In this document: positions 10,285 through 22,286 of the stretch, in pieces
Layout of the letters: every line of letters starts with the position of its first letter
How positions within the stretch are numbered: position 1 is the stretch's first letter
Source of the DNA: Wyeomyia smithii
Lineage: Eukaryota > Arthropoda > Insecta > Diptera > Culicidae
NCBI RefSeq assembly: GCF_029784165.1
Contig: NC_073696.1
Span: forward strand, 235,353,271-235,417,270
Reading direction: 5' to 3'
DNA: 64,000 bases
Program-made: the position numbers and the translations under genes
The notes under the pieces: generated by a model
The model's input: only the letters and a program-made list of their open reading frames with translations
Databases searched by the model: none
What the model was told of the DNA's origin: nothing

Positions 10285-12308
10285 ATGCGTGGTCACGAAG
10301 AGAATCGCGAAAAAGTGTGCCTCTTGTGCTTCGAAAAGGCAAAATATCCGAGCCGTGTTCATCAAAGCCTAAAGCAGGTCATCGTAAGACATTTTTTATC
10401 AAATTATACCGAAAATAATGATTTATACCCTAAAGTGCTTTGTGGTAGTTGCTACATTGCGGTGTACAGGTGTTCTAAAGGTAACTTGAGGGTGTTTAAC
10501 TGTCTTGAATTTTTTTTTTCAATATATTTTTTTGTTAGGTTTGTCCTTCAAGCAAATTCCGGTTCACGACTATTCAACAAATCATGTCGTTAGAACCCGT
10601 AACGATTCCAACCATAACACCTGTACCCTCTGTCAGGTGGCCAGAGAGACGTCGAACTCGTTCAGAATTCCAAGTCACAAAAAAGCACAAAATAAGAAGC
10701 TTGAACAAACGAAGAAAGTTTTGAATATTTGTTCATCATGTCTAACGCAAATCGCTCCAGGTAACAGGCATACCTGTTCAAAGCAGGTAAAATTTCAAAA
10801 TCTTTGAATATTCCGGGAGATGTTCGAGAGAAATTTATTGCTCAAGCTATTCGCGAAAAAGATTCTGCTTCTAATAATCAAATTGAGTTACCCAACGTTC
10901 ATGGGAAAAGAACGCGTCTGACGGTGAACCAGCCATCTTCTACGAAGGGTCAATTCACGCATCAAGATATGCTGCATATGTAAGCAAATTTAAACCTGAG
11001 CATTACCAAGGTATGCATGCTTGATATTGATGTATTATAATGGATGAGAGAATGAAATTTATTCATTTTAGACAATACAATAAGCAAAGAGCATCCGTGA
11101 GGGAAAACGCTCAGCAATCCAGCCAGGACTACAGCCTGCGCTCCAGAGTATGGTTCATGAATTTTTTGAGGTGGTAACATTGGACGCCGATCTAGCCTCA
11201 GGATCAGCGAAGTCGTATCCAATTGTTTTGTGCAAAACGGTGAACGGGTTGGTTGATTACGTGAAAGCCAGGCGAAATGTAGACAGTTGTCGAATTAAAA
11301 TCGGCATGGACGGTGGGCAGAGATCATTGAAGATATGTTTAAACGTAGAAGAAAGCTCAGATGAACGCAACGTGATCAAAGACTCGGGCGTCCGGCGATC
11401 ACTAACTCTTGCACTCGCCCCCAACGTTTCTGAAAATTATTCTAATGTTTCAAAGATTTGGAATCTACTGAAACTACAAACTCTGGAAGCTTTTGCAACA
11501 GGTATGGCAAAATACGGTAATGTTAGATAAACCCATTGCATTTATCTAATTTTATTACAGGTGATCTTAAGATCATCAATATTTTGGCTGGGGTTATGGC
11601 GAATAGCTCTACATATCCGTGTGCTTATTGCACTTCAAGCAAATCTGACTTGGGTGAAAAGAAGGGGCTGTTACGCACAATTGGTTCGATAAGGAGAAAC
11701 GCTGACCTCTGGACTCGAAATGGAGGTACTAGGAAAAATGCAAAAAAAATTAAACAATACTGAGCAAATGCCCCCCGCCAGTGCTGCACATTTTCCTAGG
11801 GATTATAAATCGGATCTTCAATGATGTTACGAAAGATTATCAGATGGAATCAGAAGCTTTGGCATCAGCGGCCAACGCAACTCGCCATTCCCAATTCGGT
11901 TTTGCTGGACGTCACTGCCGGAATCTGCTAGATAAAAGAAATATTATGACAAGAGGACCAGCAGATAAATATGTCCAGTTACTGGACAGCCTACAACGTG
12001 TCGTAGATTCATTCTTTGGTGTAGCTCTATTGAGCTATTATTCAGAAGCCATCGAGACTTTTTGTAATGGTTGGATCATCGCAGGCTTACCTCCGACACC
12101 GAAATTTCACATTCTGAAATTTCATGTGCCGGAGTTCTGCGAACGATCACATGAAGGCCTTGCGAAATATTCCTAGCAAACGACCGAAGCTTTGCACAAG
12201 GACTTCGATAATATCTAACAAAATTACAAAATGCCAGGAAATCATTTGAACTACAAATCCAAAATGTGTGCGGCTGTTGTAGCGTACAACAGTAGTCACA
12301 TATTATGA
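10285..12308 (+). pseudogene. Transposase of the TCGA transposon, four exons, broken
   Basis: Exon 1 10285-10480 (ATG at 10285), intron 10481-10538; exon 2 10539-11010, intron 11011-11071; exon 3 11072-11501, intron 11502-11560; exon 4 from 11561. The first and third junctions restore a Gly codon in frame, supporting real introns. Exons 1-2 hold CxxC pairs (CLLC, CGSC, CTLC, CSSC), probably zinc-binding. Exon 3 has KIGMDGGQRSLKIC with a candidate catalytic Asp; exon 4 has DLKIINIL, STYPCAYC, CPPPVLHIFLGIINRIF and HILKFHVPEFCERSHEGLAKYS. This order resembles a DDE-type transposase, perhaps distantly RAG1/Chapaev-like, but that is inference. Defects: frameshift near 10790, in-frame stops near 10981 and 11081, frameshift near 11762, stops at 12174 and about 12215. 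Confidence 0.65.
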
Positions 12309-12389
12309 CTCTTTTTCTGTCTCAGATATTAAAATATAATAATACAAATACACGTCAACTTTTATAATACAAATACACGCTTACTTTTT

Positions 12390-12815
12390 GAATCGTTTTA
12401 TAACCATGACAACTGCTACGCACACCAAATAACGGTTACGCGTATCGAAAAATTATCAAATACCAATATTATGCAGAAAAAGATGAATAATAAACATTAT
12501 CGAATGCAGTATTTTTAGTGTCATTTTAGACTGGTTCAACGTACAAAAGATTTTTTATACGAAAATTTACCCAATTTTAAGCGGGAAGAAATGCTGTTTT
12601 CAGATTTTGGATATCTTGTTTCTATATTTTTTTAAAAATCAAAAGGTATAATTTTGTAATATAAAAAATCAAAAATCGAGGATAAAATAAATTTTCACCG
12701 ATGAAATATTTCCGGGATAACATATTTTGAAGCTGGGGGACTCAAACTATTATCCTATGGAGAAACATTTTAGGTACATTCACCTTCAATAAAAAATGTC
12801 TTTAAACATAGCGTG
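12390..12815. repeat. Right terminal inverted repeat of the TCGA transposon
   Basis: Reverse complement of 9790-10215 with base differences but few gaps; ends ...AACATAGCGTG followed by TCGA. A transcript end signal is possible here (AATAAA-like words at 12486-12492), unproven. Confidence 0.85.
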
Positions 12816-15666
12816 TCGAGGAACAGCACAAAGGCAAGGGGTGGCGGAGTTATTATTGCTGTTCGGCGCTCTTTGTCATCAGCATTGCTAGTTGAAGCCT
12901 CAGATGAGTGACTTGAGCAGTTATGGGTTACGATCATGAATAGCGAGTCAAATTTTGTAATCGGTGCTATTTATATCCCACCTAATTTGCGGAATGAAGT
13001 GGATGTTATTGATCGCCATATCGCATCTGTTGAAAAAGCTGTTACTTCGATTGATATTAACGACAATCTTCTTTTGTTTGGAGACTATAACCGATCTGGT
13101 TTAACCTGGGCTGTGCAGCCAACAAACAATTACCTAGTAGTCGACGCTTTGCGATCATCTGTTAACATCGGCAGTTCTCGTTTGTTAGACGGCATGGCTT
13201 TTCACAGTATGCACCAGATCAATTCTGTCTGTAACCCGAATGGTAGATATCTGGATCTGATCTTCGCTAACTTGCATGTTTTGCCAGCGTGCTCAGTCAC
13301 CACTGCTCCTGCTCCCCTCTGTAATGTTGACGTCCATCACCCTCCAATAATGGTCACCGTCAACAAACCTGTTAAAACACAGTTCATAGATGAGTTCGAT
13401 CCTAATAGTTTTAACTTTCGACGAGGAAATTATGATGCTATCAATTTAGCACTGAGAGATATCGACTGGACCTCTTTCATATTTTACCGATATAATCCAG
13501 GATCTTATACTTCAGCATGTTCCAAAAGTTCGTCCTCGTCCGAAATCTATTTGGGGAAACAGGCAACTTACTAGACTTAACCGCACTCGTAAATCAGCCT
13601 TGCGAGCCTATCAAAGGAATAGAAACCCTGTTAATCGCATCCGCTTTAATTGTGCTAACCGGTCTTACAAAGCCCTGAACAGAAGGTTGTATGCAGCATT
13701 TGTACGTAAAGCCGAAAACAACCTACGTCTGAACCCGAAAAGCTTCTGGAAGTTTGTAAATACGAAACGTAAGGAGGAAGGCTTACCTTCCACTATGTTT
13801 TTGCTCAACAGTGAAGCGTCTACGAATCGTAACAAATGCGACCTATTTGCTGAGCACGTCTTCAATAGCGTCTTCAATAGCGAATGCGCTCCACCTGACG
13901 TCATTTCCGCAGCTTTGTCTCTGGTTCCCGGTGATGTACTCAGTGTTGATACGTTTTTAATTACCCCTGACGAAGTTTCTAACGCTACCTGCAGTCTGAA
14001 ACAGTCATTCTCCCCTGGACCAGATGGTATTCCTGCTATTCTTTTGAAAAAATGCATCGAAAATTTAAAATTTCCGCTAACTGCAATCTTGAACCTTTCT
14101 TTGCAAAATCATCAATATCCCCGTAGATGGAAGGAATCGTTTATGTTCCCGGTATTTAAGAAAGGCGATAAACGAAATATTGAACATTACCGCGGAATCT
14201 CTTGCTTGTGCGCTTGCTCGAAAGTTTTTGAATCAATTGTTCATCATCATCTTATGTTCAGCGTAAAAAATTATATTTCTACCGCGCAGCATGGGTTTTA
14301 TCCTGGCAGATCTATATCCACAAACTTACTGGAGTTTACTTCATTCTGTCTTCGTGGCATGGAACAGAGTCTTCAAATCGATGCCATCTACACGGATTTA
14401 AAAGCTGCCTTTGATCGTGTTGATCATGGGTTACTTTGTGCCAAATGTTATAAGCTCGGAGTCGCCGCTGGGATGGTTGAATGGTTAAACTCTTATCTAC
14501 GCCATCGTAAGATTGCTGTTAAGTTGGGTACATCGCAATCTACTTGGTTTAGTAACAGTTCCGGTGTGCCTCAAGGCAGCATACTGGGGCCGCTGCTCTT
14601 CTCACTGTTCATCAATGATGTCACTCGGATTTTACCACCTGGTACACGACTGCTCTACACGGATGATACTAAGATTTTGCACCTTATTGAAACACTTGAG
14701 GATTGCAGCAGGCTTCAAGAGCTTATTGATTTGTTCAATGACTGGTGTAACCGCAACTTCATGTTGATAAGCGTCCCAAAGTGTACCGTGATCAGCTTCC
14801 AGCGTAAAAAACATCCCTTGTTATTTGATTATTCCATCGATGGAACAACTCTGCAACGAAGCGAAGTTGTCACTGACTTAGGAATTTTATTAGACACGCA
14901 AATGACGTTCAGACAGCACTACTCGACAATTATAAATAAAGCCAATCGTCAACTTGGCTTGATTTATAGGATCGGAAAGGAGTTTGAAGACCCAGGCACT
15001 TTCCGCACACTCTACTGCTTTTTGGTACGGTCGATCCTGGAAACTGCATGTGTTGTATGGGATCCATACTATGATCATTGGATTCAACGAATTGAGCGCA
15101 TTCAAAAGCACTTCATACGAAGGATTTGTCGCTTATTACCCTGGAGTAATCCTGATAATCTGCCGCCCTACGAAAACCTCTGTTTATTGATTGGTATCGC
15201 ACCTCTTGAACAACGACGCAAAGATATCATGGCTAGAATAGCACACAAAATTTTGACAAGTGGTTATGATTGCCCAGCTCTTCTTACTATGCTGCAACTG
15301 CACTGCCCTCTTCGCCCGCAACGCCATCAACGACTATTGCAGTTAAATGCGCACCGCACGAACTATGGCCTTCATGAACCTATTCGTCGAATGGCTTTAG
15401 CTTATAATCTTAACAATAATTTTAATTTTTAATGTTAGTTTAACTATTTTACATTGTAAGTGTTGTCCTATTGTACGATTTATGTTTGACTTGTAACTAC
15501 TGCTATATGTTTGTGCGAAAAAGATGTTAGGTTTTTATGCCGGTTTGAAATCTGCTTCTCGCGCATATCAAGACGGCTTTTCCCAGCCACAAACCCTTTA
15601 TTAGTATAACTTCATTAAGACTACAAGTCGGATGAACAGAAAATAAATAATAATAATAATAATAAT

Positions 15667-18600
15667 ATTCTAATGGACTGCTATTTCAAAGCTTATTGAC
15701 CGGTCTATCGGGCTCCATTATTGTTTGCGAAACCTTCTGTGTTCGATATTCGCGTGGTTTGTTTTTCTAACGAAAAGAAGAACAATACAAGTTTTTCTAC
15801 TCGACAGTCCAGTTTTGAAAAAGTAGTGCAGCTTTTCACTATAGGTTGTATAAGACGAACTCCACACTCTGTATAATATTGCAAGAGTCTTCCACCCAAT
15901 GTGGAAGAAACTTGCTTATATTGACTCATCTCTTCATACAGCGCATCTACATGAATTGCTCTTTAGCATATCTGCGATTTTCACACCAGTCAGTGCAGCA
16001 GCAGATTTAAACCTCCCCAATTAGCACTCGGCTTTAAAGCTTACAGCAATAGAAGACAGCCGCTAAAAAATGAGCTGTTCGTGAGGTGACTTTGAAAAAA
16101 TGAATGGATGAAAAAAACACATTTTTACTTTGCCCAGCAGTTTTTTGATACGAGCCGTGTTTTAGTAGCAAGAAAAAAAAATACCGAATAGGAACTTTAT
16201 CCTTAAAGTCTAGTTGGGTTAGCTTACCAAGAAAAAAAAAATAACACTTTTTGACGAGTTTCTTCCGTGCGGCAAACGTGCCGATTTTTTTTTCAGCACC
16301 GTCGTCGGTGGGGACTGTTAATATGCTTACATACTTTCTACTTTCCTTCGCGTTACTCGTATATATACTATACTAACAGCGCAATAAAATCCTATCTTAC
16401 TTCCGAGCCAGCGCGGGCGGGTGTAAGCCTGCTTTCGCTACGAGAGAGTAGGACTCGCAGGACGAATGCCACGAAGCGGTAGCGACTTACAATGGGCGAG
16501 ATAATACTTTATGAGTTATTTACATAATTTTCCACTTCCGAACTGTATAGAGGTCCGACACAGTTGGTAAGTCGGCGGCTGCTCGTTCCGAAAAAACCAG
16601 GGCTAACTCATAGAATTTTCATTGCAGGAAGCAAATTTATTTTCATCGGCCATTTCGAATGATTTGTTGTGTGCGTTTTTCTTTCCTTTTAAAGTGACGT
16701 GGGTTTACGTGATGGTAAATCAAAATCTGCTTGAAAAGGGACGAGAGGTGGTGTGAAAATAATCGATAATTGAGCATTTTCATTACAGAAACGATGATTT
16801 TTTGATTCAGGCTGAATAGGAACCTATAATTCCGTTTGCCACTCAAAAGCAATACCATTTTTTTTTCCAAATCACAATCCTTACATTATCCTCTAATAGC
16901 AACGCAGCAGTGGTCTGATCCAACTGCTGCCCTTCCAAGGACCCTTGCGTTTGCCGTTCCTCCAGCAGTGAAGTTTACCCTCCCAAGGGACCATAATCCG
17001 CTCTGGAATCAATTAATTTCGAAAGCACGCGCATTATATTTGTGTTCGAAAAATGGTTGCGGTGGTTCAATAATTGAGACTACACAACACATGGAGGGCC
17101 AAGAGAAGGGTAGTTGCACTGCTTTGTTGTCCACGGTTTGTATTCACCGCCGTTCTTGTTCCACCAGGCGTATCCCGCCCGCTGCCGGATTTGTGCAAAC
17201 AAATCCAGACTGTTCACAATCCAAGTATGTACTCAGCAATGAACCGCCGATCAATGTTGAGCTAAAACCGGTGCAGCCATTATTGATGACGGTAAATTAC
17301 AAACATTACATGAATCGCTTAAAAGCGTGCATTAGTGAGCAAACGGTTCGATTAAAAGGTAAACATCAGTACGACTATTCAGAATAATTGTCATTTTTTC
17401 GTAGAATGTCAACAATGATTGCACTTATACAAATCACTTGTATTTATAATACGCATAACCCTGTGTAGAATTTCTGTTTTGAAAGAGTGTTTTTCACATT
17501 AATTCAATGGTGAACTAGCGAAAAGTTGAGTTGAAATACAGCCAAGTTGACCATAATCTTCATACATTTTTCATACGATATGTTCTGTCCCCTAACACAG
17601 AAATCAAAAAAGTAGATTAAATTTGTCTGAGTGTATGGTTAATAGTTGCATGAAGAAAAATCAATTTAGTTTTGTATTGGCGGTCAGAACGAAGCTTCAG
17701 TGAACTAAACATTTATATACTGCCAATCTGACAAAGTTCAACAATTTTTCTCATCTACCCGGAACGTTTTAAAGTTCGTAGTGTCTTGTTTTTTTTTGTA
17801 ACGATTGTAACTCCTAAAGTTTGGCATCCGAGTTGACCTCCGGTGATAAATTCCAAGCGCATTGTGAAAACATAAAACATTTAAACAATTTTTCATACTA
17901 GAAATATATCCTCCCCCTTCCCTTTTAAAAATTGGGTTTTAAAAATATGACCATTACGAGCTTGGCTAGTTAGGAATGGCACGTTGGGAATGGCTTTGCA
18001 CCAATGCTGTGCATTTAATCCTTCTTTCGGGAGCGAAAGTTTCTGGTACCGAATTGTGATTTGAAACTTTCCCTAGCCGAATCGTGCCCATGTTGCGCAT
18101 ACAATTGGTTGCCCCAACTTGGGGAATTCTACCGTCTAACGGCTGAACTGATAATGTAATATACAACGTAATCCTTCTGTTGAACCAGAGCGGACGTGGA
18201 TCAATAAGTGAATAAATCCACTCCGAAAACGATACAAAACCTCTGCATGGAATAATAACAATTTGATTGCCAGTGTCACAATTTTTTCCCCATCTCACTA
18301 ATGACAGATACATTTATTCCATACTCTGGTGGGCTAATGCCCGGAACAGGGAGCTGACCGGAAGCAGCCAAGGGGAACAGCAGAAGTCTCGGCGAGAGTG
18401 CCGTGACACTCGATATGATTGTGCAATTAAAAAAGCTGAACAGACGCCGGCGGGGCACAATATCTTTCGGAGCCGAAAGCATCGGGCCACATGCAATAAA
18501 TTCCGTGCGGATTATGAACTATAGCCGGCAGGAGGAAACGCGTGTGTACGGCGTACCGCGTCGGTGTCCGTGCGGCTGACGTCGTCGGAAAGCAGGATAA

Positions 18601-19561
18601 GGGATGGCATTTTTGGCCTATTGCGCGTGAGCGTTCAAGATTGGAAATGAAAAGGTCAGTTCATAATTGCTGGTGTTGGATAAAAAAGTAAACACTAACT
18701 GATGGGAAAGCGAGTAAAACCAATAGACTATCGGCCTAAAAATAGATCGTTTACCCTGTCGCTCTTTGTTCTCTCTATTGTTCCGTATTCATTGCACGTT
18801 TCGGTTTTCAAATGACACCAGAGCGGTCGTAAATAAGCTTAAGTGGAGGGTATGAATAGATTGGTCTGCGATCGTTTGTCTGTGGCATGGCGCTAATGTC
18901 AAAGAATCTAGGTGCCACAGCAGTGCTAAATCCTGCTGGAACCAAGGCCTTGAAGGTCGTAAGTGGATATCGGTAGACCGTTTTTGTTTCGGTCTTTGGT
19001 ATACCTATAGGAAGTCTTGTTTCGACAGAAGTTGAAAGTTGGAAGATTACACATTGAGTCACAAAGACACAAGGCCTTCGTGAAGCTACTCAATTTCTAT
19101 TGTTTTACAATTGTGAGCAGCGAAGTTTTTGCCAAGCGAAATAATATCACTATAGGCAATGCTTCTCAACTGCTTATAGCTTTTATGCCAGTAGTAAGAA
19201 TACAGCCAGTGAAATTTCTCTATATATGCCTCAAAATTGCCTATTTCGTTCTTATTCGTGGGTGCCTCATGAAGATGATTTGGTTAATCTGTTCACAAAT
19301 GAGCACTTTCGGGATGACTAGCTTGTTAAAACCTTTTAGATGGAAATTGGAACCTAAAACCTTTTTCAAAGTAATGAAGCCTTTGATGTCATAAAAGCTG
19401 CCATTTTGGGTCTGACCTAGCACCCATAGTAATGAACTTGGCAAACTTAAAGTGTTGAGGCAAAAAAGTAATTAAAAAGTACCAATACTAAGCCCGGTTT
19501 AAGATAAAGGTAAAATAAAAGAGATTTTATGAATTCTCTGCTCAACAAAACATTTCACTTT
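15667..19561. other. Long non-coding stretch, no gene recognised
   Basis: No exon or known repeat could be supported apart from the possible solo LTR at 16316-16491. An open frame at 16836-17387 starts at TTG, has no motif I recognise and mixed composition; I do not call it. The part 17960-18620 is more G+C-rich and looks like host single-copy DNA, possibly conserved non-coding sequence, but nothing specific is visible. Confidence 0.4.
16316..16491 (+). mobile_element. Possible short solo LTR
   Basis: Starts TGTTAATATGCTTACATAC and ends GCGACTTACA, so it has TG...CA ends with a short TGTTA/TTACA-like inversion. It contains TATATATAC (about 16361) and CAATAAAAT (about 16381), an order expected of a small LTR (copia or BEL size). 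No direct flanking duplication is seen (GGGAC versus ATGGG), so this is weak. Confidence 0.3.
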
Positions 19562-19910
19562 AGCGGGGGCCTAGTGTGGTTGGTAACGTCTCCACCAATC
19601 ATGCTCGACGCCTGGGTTCGAATCCCACCGCCGACATATGTGTCGATGGTTGTGAGGTGGCGTGATCCACTCACAACCAACTCAACTGGTCTAGATTCAA
19701 TCCTAGCCGGCACCGGGAGATTTTCTGAGGCGAAAAATCTCTGGGATCACGCCTTCCATCGCATGAGAAAGTAAAGCCGTTGGCGCCGGTCCGTTAATCA
19801 ACGGGCCGTAAGTTAGGGTCCTGGGTGGAGTCGCCTCCCTGGGCGTCGGCGATTGGCACAACAACAGTGGCGGAACTAGACCGACGGAAAATAAGCGAGA
19901 ATAGAAAAAA
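19562..19910 (+). mobile_element. tRNA-derived SINE (Feilai-like), copy 2
   Basis: Plus-strand copy of the element at 6931-7276. A box CTAGTGTGGTTGG, B box GGTTCGAATCC at about 19615, body with GGTTGTGAGGTGG and CTCACAACCAACTCAA, and 3' end GACGGAAAATAAGCGAGAAT then A7. The body differs from copy 1 by scattered substitutions. No clear target duplication. Pol III promoter boxes appear intact; activity is unknown. It has no protein-coding capacity. Confidence 0.88.
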
Positions 19911-20280
19911 ACACCACATGCGAACCAAGTTCAGATTTTTGAGCTTAATGCTTAAAAGTACTTTAGTTTTCAATGGATTCCATTGGTTCTTGCTGCAATC
20001 GATTGTAAAATTTTCCAAGCATCTGTCCAAATGCAGAAAATTGTAATTTGATAACTCGAACTATTGCACTATGGGACGTTTTCATACAAGCAGGCGGACA
20101 AAAATATTATCATCATTTTTTCACTCACTTCACATCACTTCTGTTTTTTTTTTCTGCTTGTTATGAACAAAACAAGTTACTTAGGATCATTTGTGACTAT
20201 ATTACGGTCAAATTTTGATAGAGGGAAGTATTTTTTGATATAAAAAGAGGAAATAAAACATTTTATTTGCCTAAGCTCTT

Positions 20281-20705
20281 CTGAAAATGTTCGTAGACAC
20301 CTGAACCTTGAATAAAACCAGGGAACTTGCCTTGGAAATCCTGGGAGTAAAAAAATGCCGACCAACAAAGTTGAGAATAATGATTTTTTTCTCATTTTAT
20401 TCTAATTGCTATTCCTCATCTCTTTTTCCGCTCATTCTCCCGAAAGCCTAATCACTTACGTTTATGAGCATATGATACACTTAATAACAATTATGTTAAC
20501 ATGATCAAAAAAATTTTTTTCAGATTTTGAATATTTCCTATGAAAACCAAAAATTTTCAAGTCGGTTTCAAACGCTTGGTCGCAGGTGGTCGCAACTAGA
20601 CTCTTTTGAAATCGTTAGTAGACACCTGAAACTTGAATTGGGAGTAAAAAGATTCTGTCCAACAAAATTGAAAATGATGATTTTTTTTCATTTTCCTCTT
20701 TTTAT
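20281..20705. repeat. Diverged direct repeat, two units
   Basis: Unit 1 (20281-20400: TGAAAATGTTCGTAGACACC...CCAACAAAGTTGAGAATAATG) is repeated at 20606-20705 (TGAAATCGTTAGTAGACACC...CCAACAAAATTGAAAATGATG). Unit 1 carries about 22 extra bases. Both finish in a T-run followed by CATTTT. Old local duplication; no gene. Confidence 0.65.
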
Positions 20706-21185
20706 TGTGCTTCATCTTCTTATAGTACCTGCTACAGTCTTAAAATTTGTAACTTTTCTTAGTTAGTGTCTACTTTCTATTAAAAAAATAGAGAAATAGA
20801 TCGGCGACAGTCACTTTTCCGATTTATATCCGCCTGAAATCCTGTAGTGTATTGTAAGGTAATGTACTGATATACTGATTGGAACAATTCAAACTATTTT
20901 CATGTCACATTTTTACTGTTAATATCGCATCGAATCGAAACAAATTAGGTTTATCGAAGCAATTTATCTATTTAGTTTACAGAAACAATAATTTACAGCT
21001 AATCCGACGTAAATTCATTCAAATATATCGTTCTATCTGTTCTTACAATTTGTATCATGATCGAAGCAGCCATTTTATTTTAGATCCAGTCAAAAATTCA
21101 AAAATGGGCACTGTCAAAAGAAAAACGTTTTTCTAACAAAACCGTTTCCAGGGATTAAACCTACGTGAAATTCATCATTATATTA
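20706..21185. other. Non-coding, nothing recognised
   Basis: A+T-rich, with open frames of 70-85 codons lacking any recognised motif. Confidence 0.4.
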
Positions 21186-21418
21186 AGGTGAAACGGTATT
21201 AAAGCCACAAACGGCGTACTTAGAGCCATCACTTTGAATTCTTAGATGCACAAGACTCGGAAATAGATAACGCGTTCCCCGTGAAAACGCCATTTTATGT
21301 TTGCTTCACCGCAGCAAACATAACATAGCGTTTGCACAGGTGATGGATTAGCTATTTCCGAGTCTTGTGCCTTTGAAATTTGAAAATTAGTCGGCCATTT
21401 GTGGATTCAACACCAAGG
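21186..21418. mobile_element. Palindromic MITE
   Basis: The inner part of each arm is exact: GCACAAGACTCGGAAATAG at about 21248 and its reverse complement ending near 21370. The similarity continues outward, less perfectly, to CCACAAACGGC on the left and GCCATTTGTGG on the right, giving arms of ~60-80 bp around a ~85-bp centre. The outer limits are approximate and no target duplication is certain. No coding capacity. Confidence 0.65.
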
Positions 21419-21845
21419 CGAAGTGAAGCGATGAAGTCTCAGAAGTAAAGTGTTCTGGTTATGATTTTGATACAAAACAGGCCTTCGCATATCACCAATA
21501 ATTCCAAATTTAATGCAAATATTTTGCACAAAAAGTATTTCTACATGAAATTCACATGTTGTAAAAGCATTTTGTGGAAAAATATACTGCAATCCTTGAA
21601 TATTTGATTCGATTATCACTGCTTTGTGAGAGCATTTGTAAGTTGTGTTTGAGATAGATCATTTTTTAAAACTTTTTTACCAATGGTAATATTTAAACAA
21701 TCCTAATGAAATTTTCCAAACAGCATCAGGAGATGATGTTTGATATTTGTGGCATCATTTGATATATTTTTTTTATTGAATAATGGAGAAATTTCACATA
21801 TAAAAAAATTGTTCATTTTCAGACTGTTCCGATCATGATACATTA
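21419..21845. other. Non-coding, nothing recognised
   Basis: A+T-rich sequence between two MITEs. No repeat partner or gene seen. Confidence 0.4.
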
Positions 21846-22286
21846 GGAGTCATCCACAAATTATGTAAGAGTCTAGAGGGAAAGGGAGCTATCCAAACTT
21901 CTTACGAATGCTTACAGTGGAGAGAGGAAGATTCGTGAAAATCTTACGTGAGATTGAAAAATTCTAAATTCAAACGAAAACTTACAAAACTAAAAAAAAT
22001 AATTCACCTTAGCTGAATGATTATGTACTTTACTTCGGTTACTCAACTTTCAGTTTTATTTACTTCAACATGGTATTAACTGCAACAGTCAACTTATTTT
22101 AATTCTATTTTCTACGAATACGCTATATGTAAAAAATTGTTTCTTCATAAAAAAAATTGAAAAAAAAATCTTACATTAGATTTTTGGTCGGGAGGGGGGT
22201 AATGCAAATTCTTACTAAGTCGTATTATGGGGGAAAAGGGGGTCGAAAATTTCAAAAAGGTCCTCACGTAATTTGTGGATGACGCC
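21846..22286. mobile_element. Palindromic MITE, CATCC family, member 1
   Basis: Left end GGAGTCATCCACAAATTATG, right end the inverse of GGCGTCATCCACAAATTACG. Inside are G-runs (GGGAGGGGGG, GGGGGAAAAGGGGG) near the right end. Flanks TTA and ATA may be a decayed 3-bp target duplication. Related elements lie at 33979 and 36502. Confidence 0.75.

Larger units (their letters stand above)
9790..12815 (+). mobile_element. 3,026-bp DNA transposon with long TIRs, TSD TCGA
   Basis: Inverted ends start CACGCTATGTTTAAAGAC and extend ~425 bp (9790-10215 and 12390-12815) with scattered mismatches. TCGA is at 9786-9789 and again at 12816-12819. The target was the LINE ORF2: excising the element plus one TCGA restores an uninterrupted endonuclease frame, which fixes both borders firmly. 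Inside is an intron-containing transposase gene, now broken. A 4-bp target duplication and CAC termini are reported for Chapaev-type (CMC) elements; Sola also makes 4 bp. I do not recognise the family securely. Confidence 0.88.
9024..15432 (+). pseudogene. LINE ORF2: endonuclease and reverse transcriptase, broken
   Basis: Segments 9024-9789 and 12820-15432 are joined once the DNA transposon is removed. The first ~190 residues are an extension with an imperfect internal repeat (METPE...GKGVLQSA.NGKY). The endonuclease starts at about 9609 (YYQNVNGLRS, TESWLDS) and continues after the insertion (RGGGVIIAV, GDYNRSGLTW). The RT at about 13990-14820 shows SPGPDGIPAILLKK, HGFYPGRS, YTDLKAAFDRVDH, SGVPQGSILGPLLF and YTDDTK where YADD is usual. 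Defects: an in-frame TGA at 12909-12911, and a frameshift with likely small deletion near 13480-13500. It would nick target DNA and copy the element RNA, but cannot be made intact. Confidence 0.85.
8372..15666 (+). mobile_element. Decayed non-LTR retrotransposon (LINE), interrupted by a DNA transposon
   Basis: Order on plus: ORF1 remnant, 40-bp gap, ORF2 with an N-terminal extension, APE-type endonuclease and reverse transcriptase, a ~210-bp 3' UTR, and a (TAA)n tail at about 15642-15666. Bases 9790-12815 are a later DNA transposon; removing it with one TCGA copy restores the ORF2 frame. No RNase H domain is obvious after the RT. The general plan fits the Jockey/CR1/L2 group, but the (TAA)n tail also recalls I-type elements; I cannot fix the clade. 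The exact 5' end is uncertain and no target duplication was found. Defects in ORF2 make it inactive. Confidence 0.85.

Noticed and set aside
10083..10418. 111-codon frame overlapping the transposase start
   Set aside because: Mostly lies in the terminal inverted repeat; the zinc-finger frame from 10285, with an in-frame splice, is the better reading.
16836..17387. 183-codon open frame
   Set aside because: Begins at TTG, no recognised motif, no splice or promoter support, composition like surrounding non-coding DNA.
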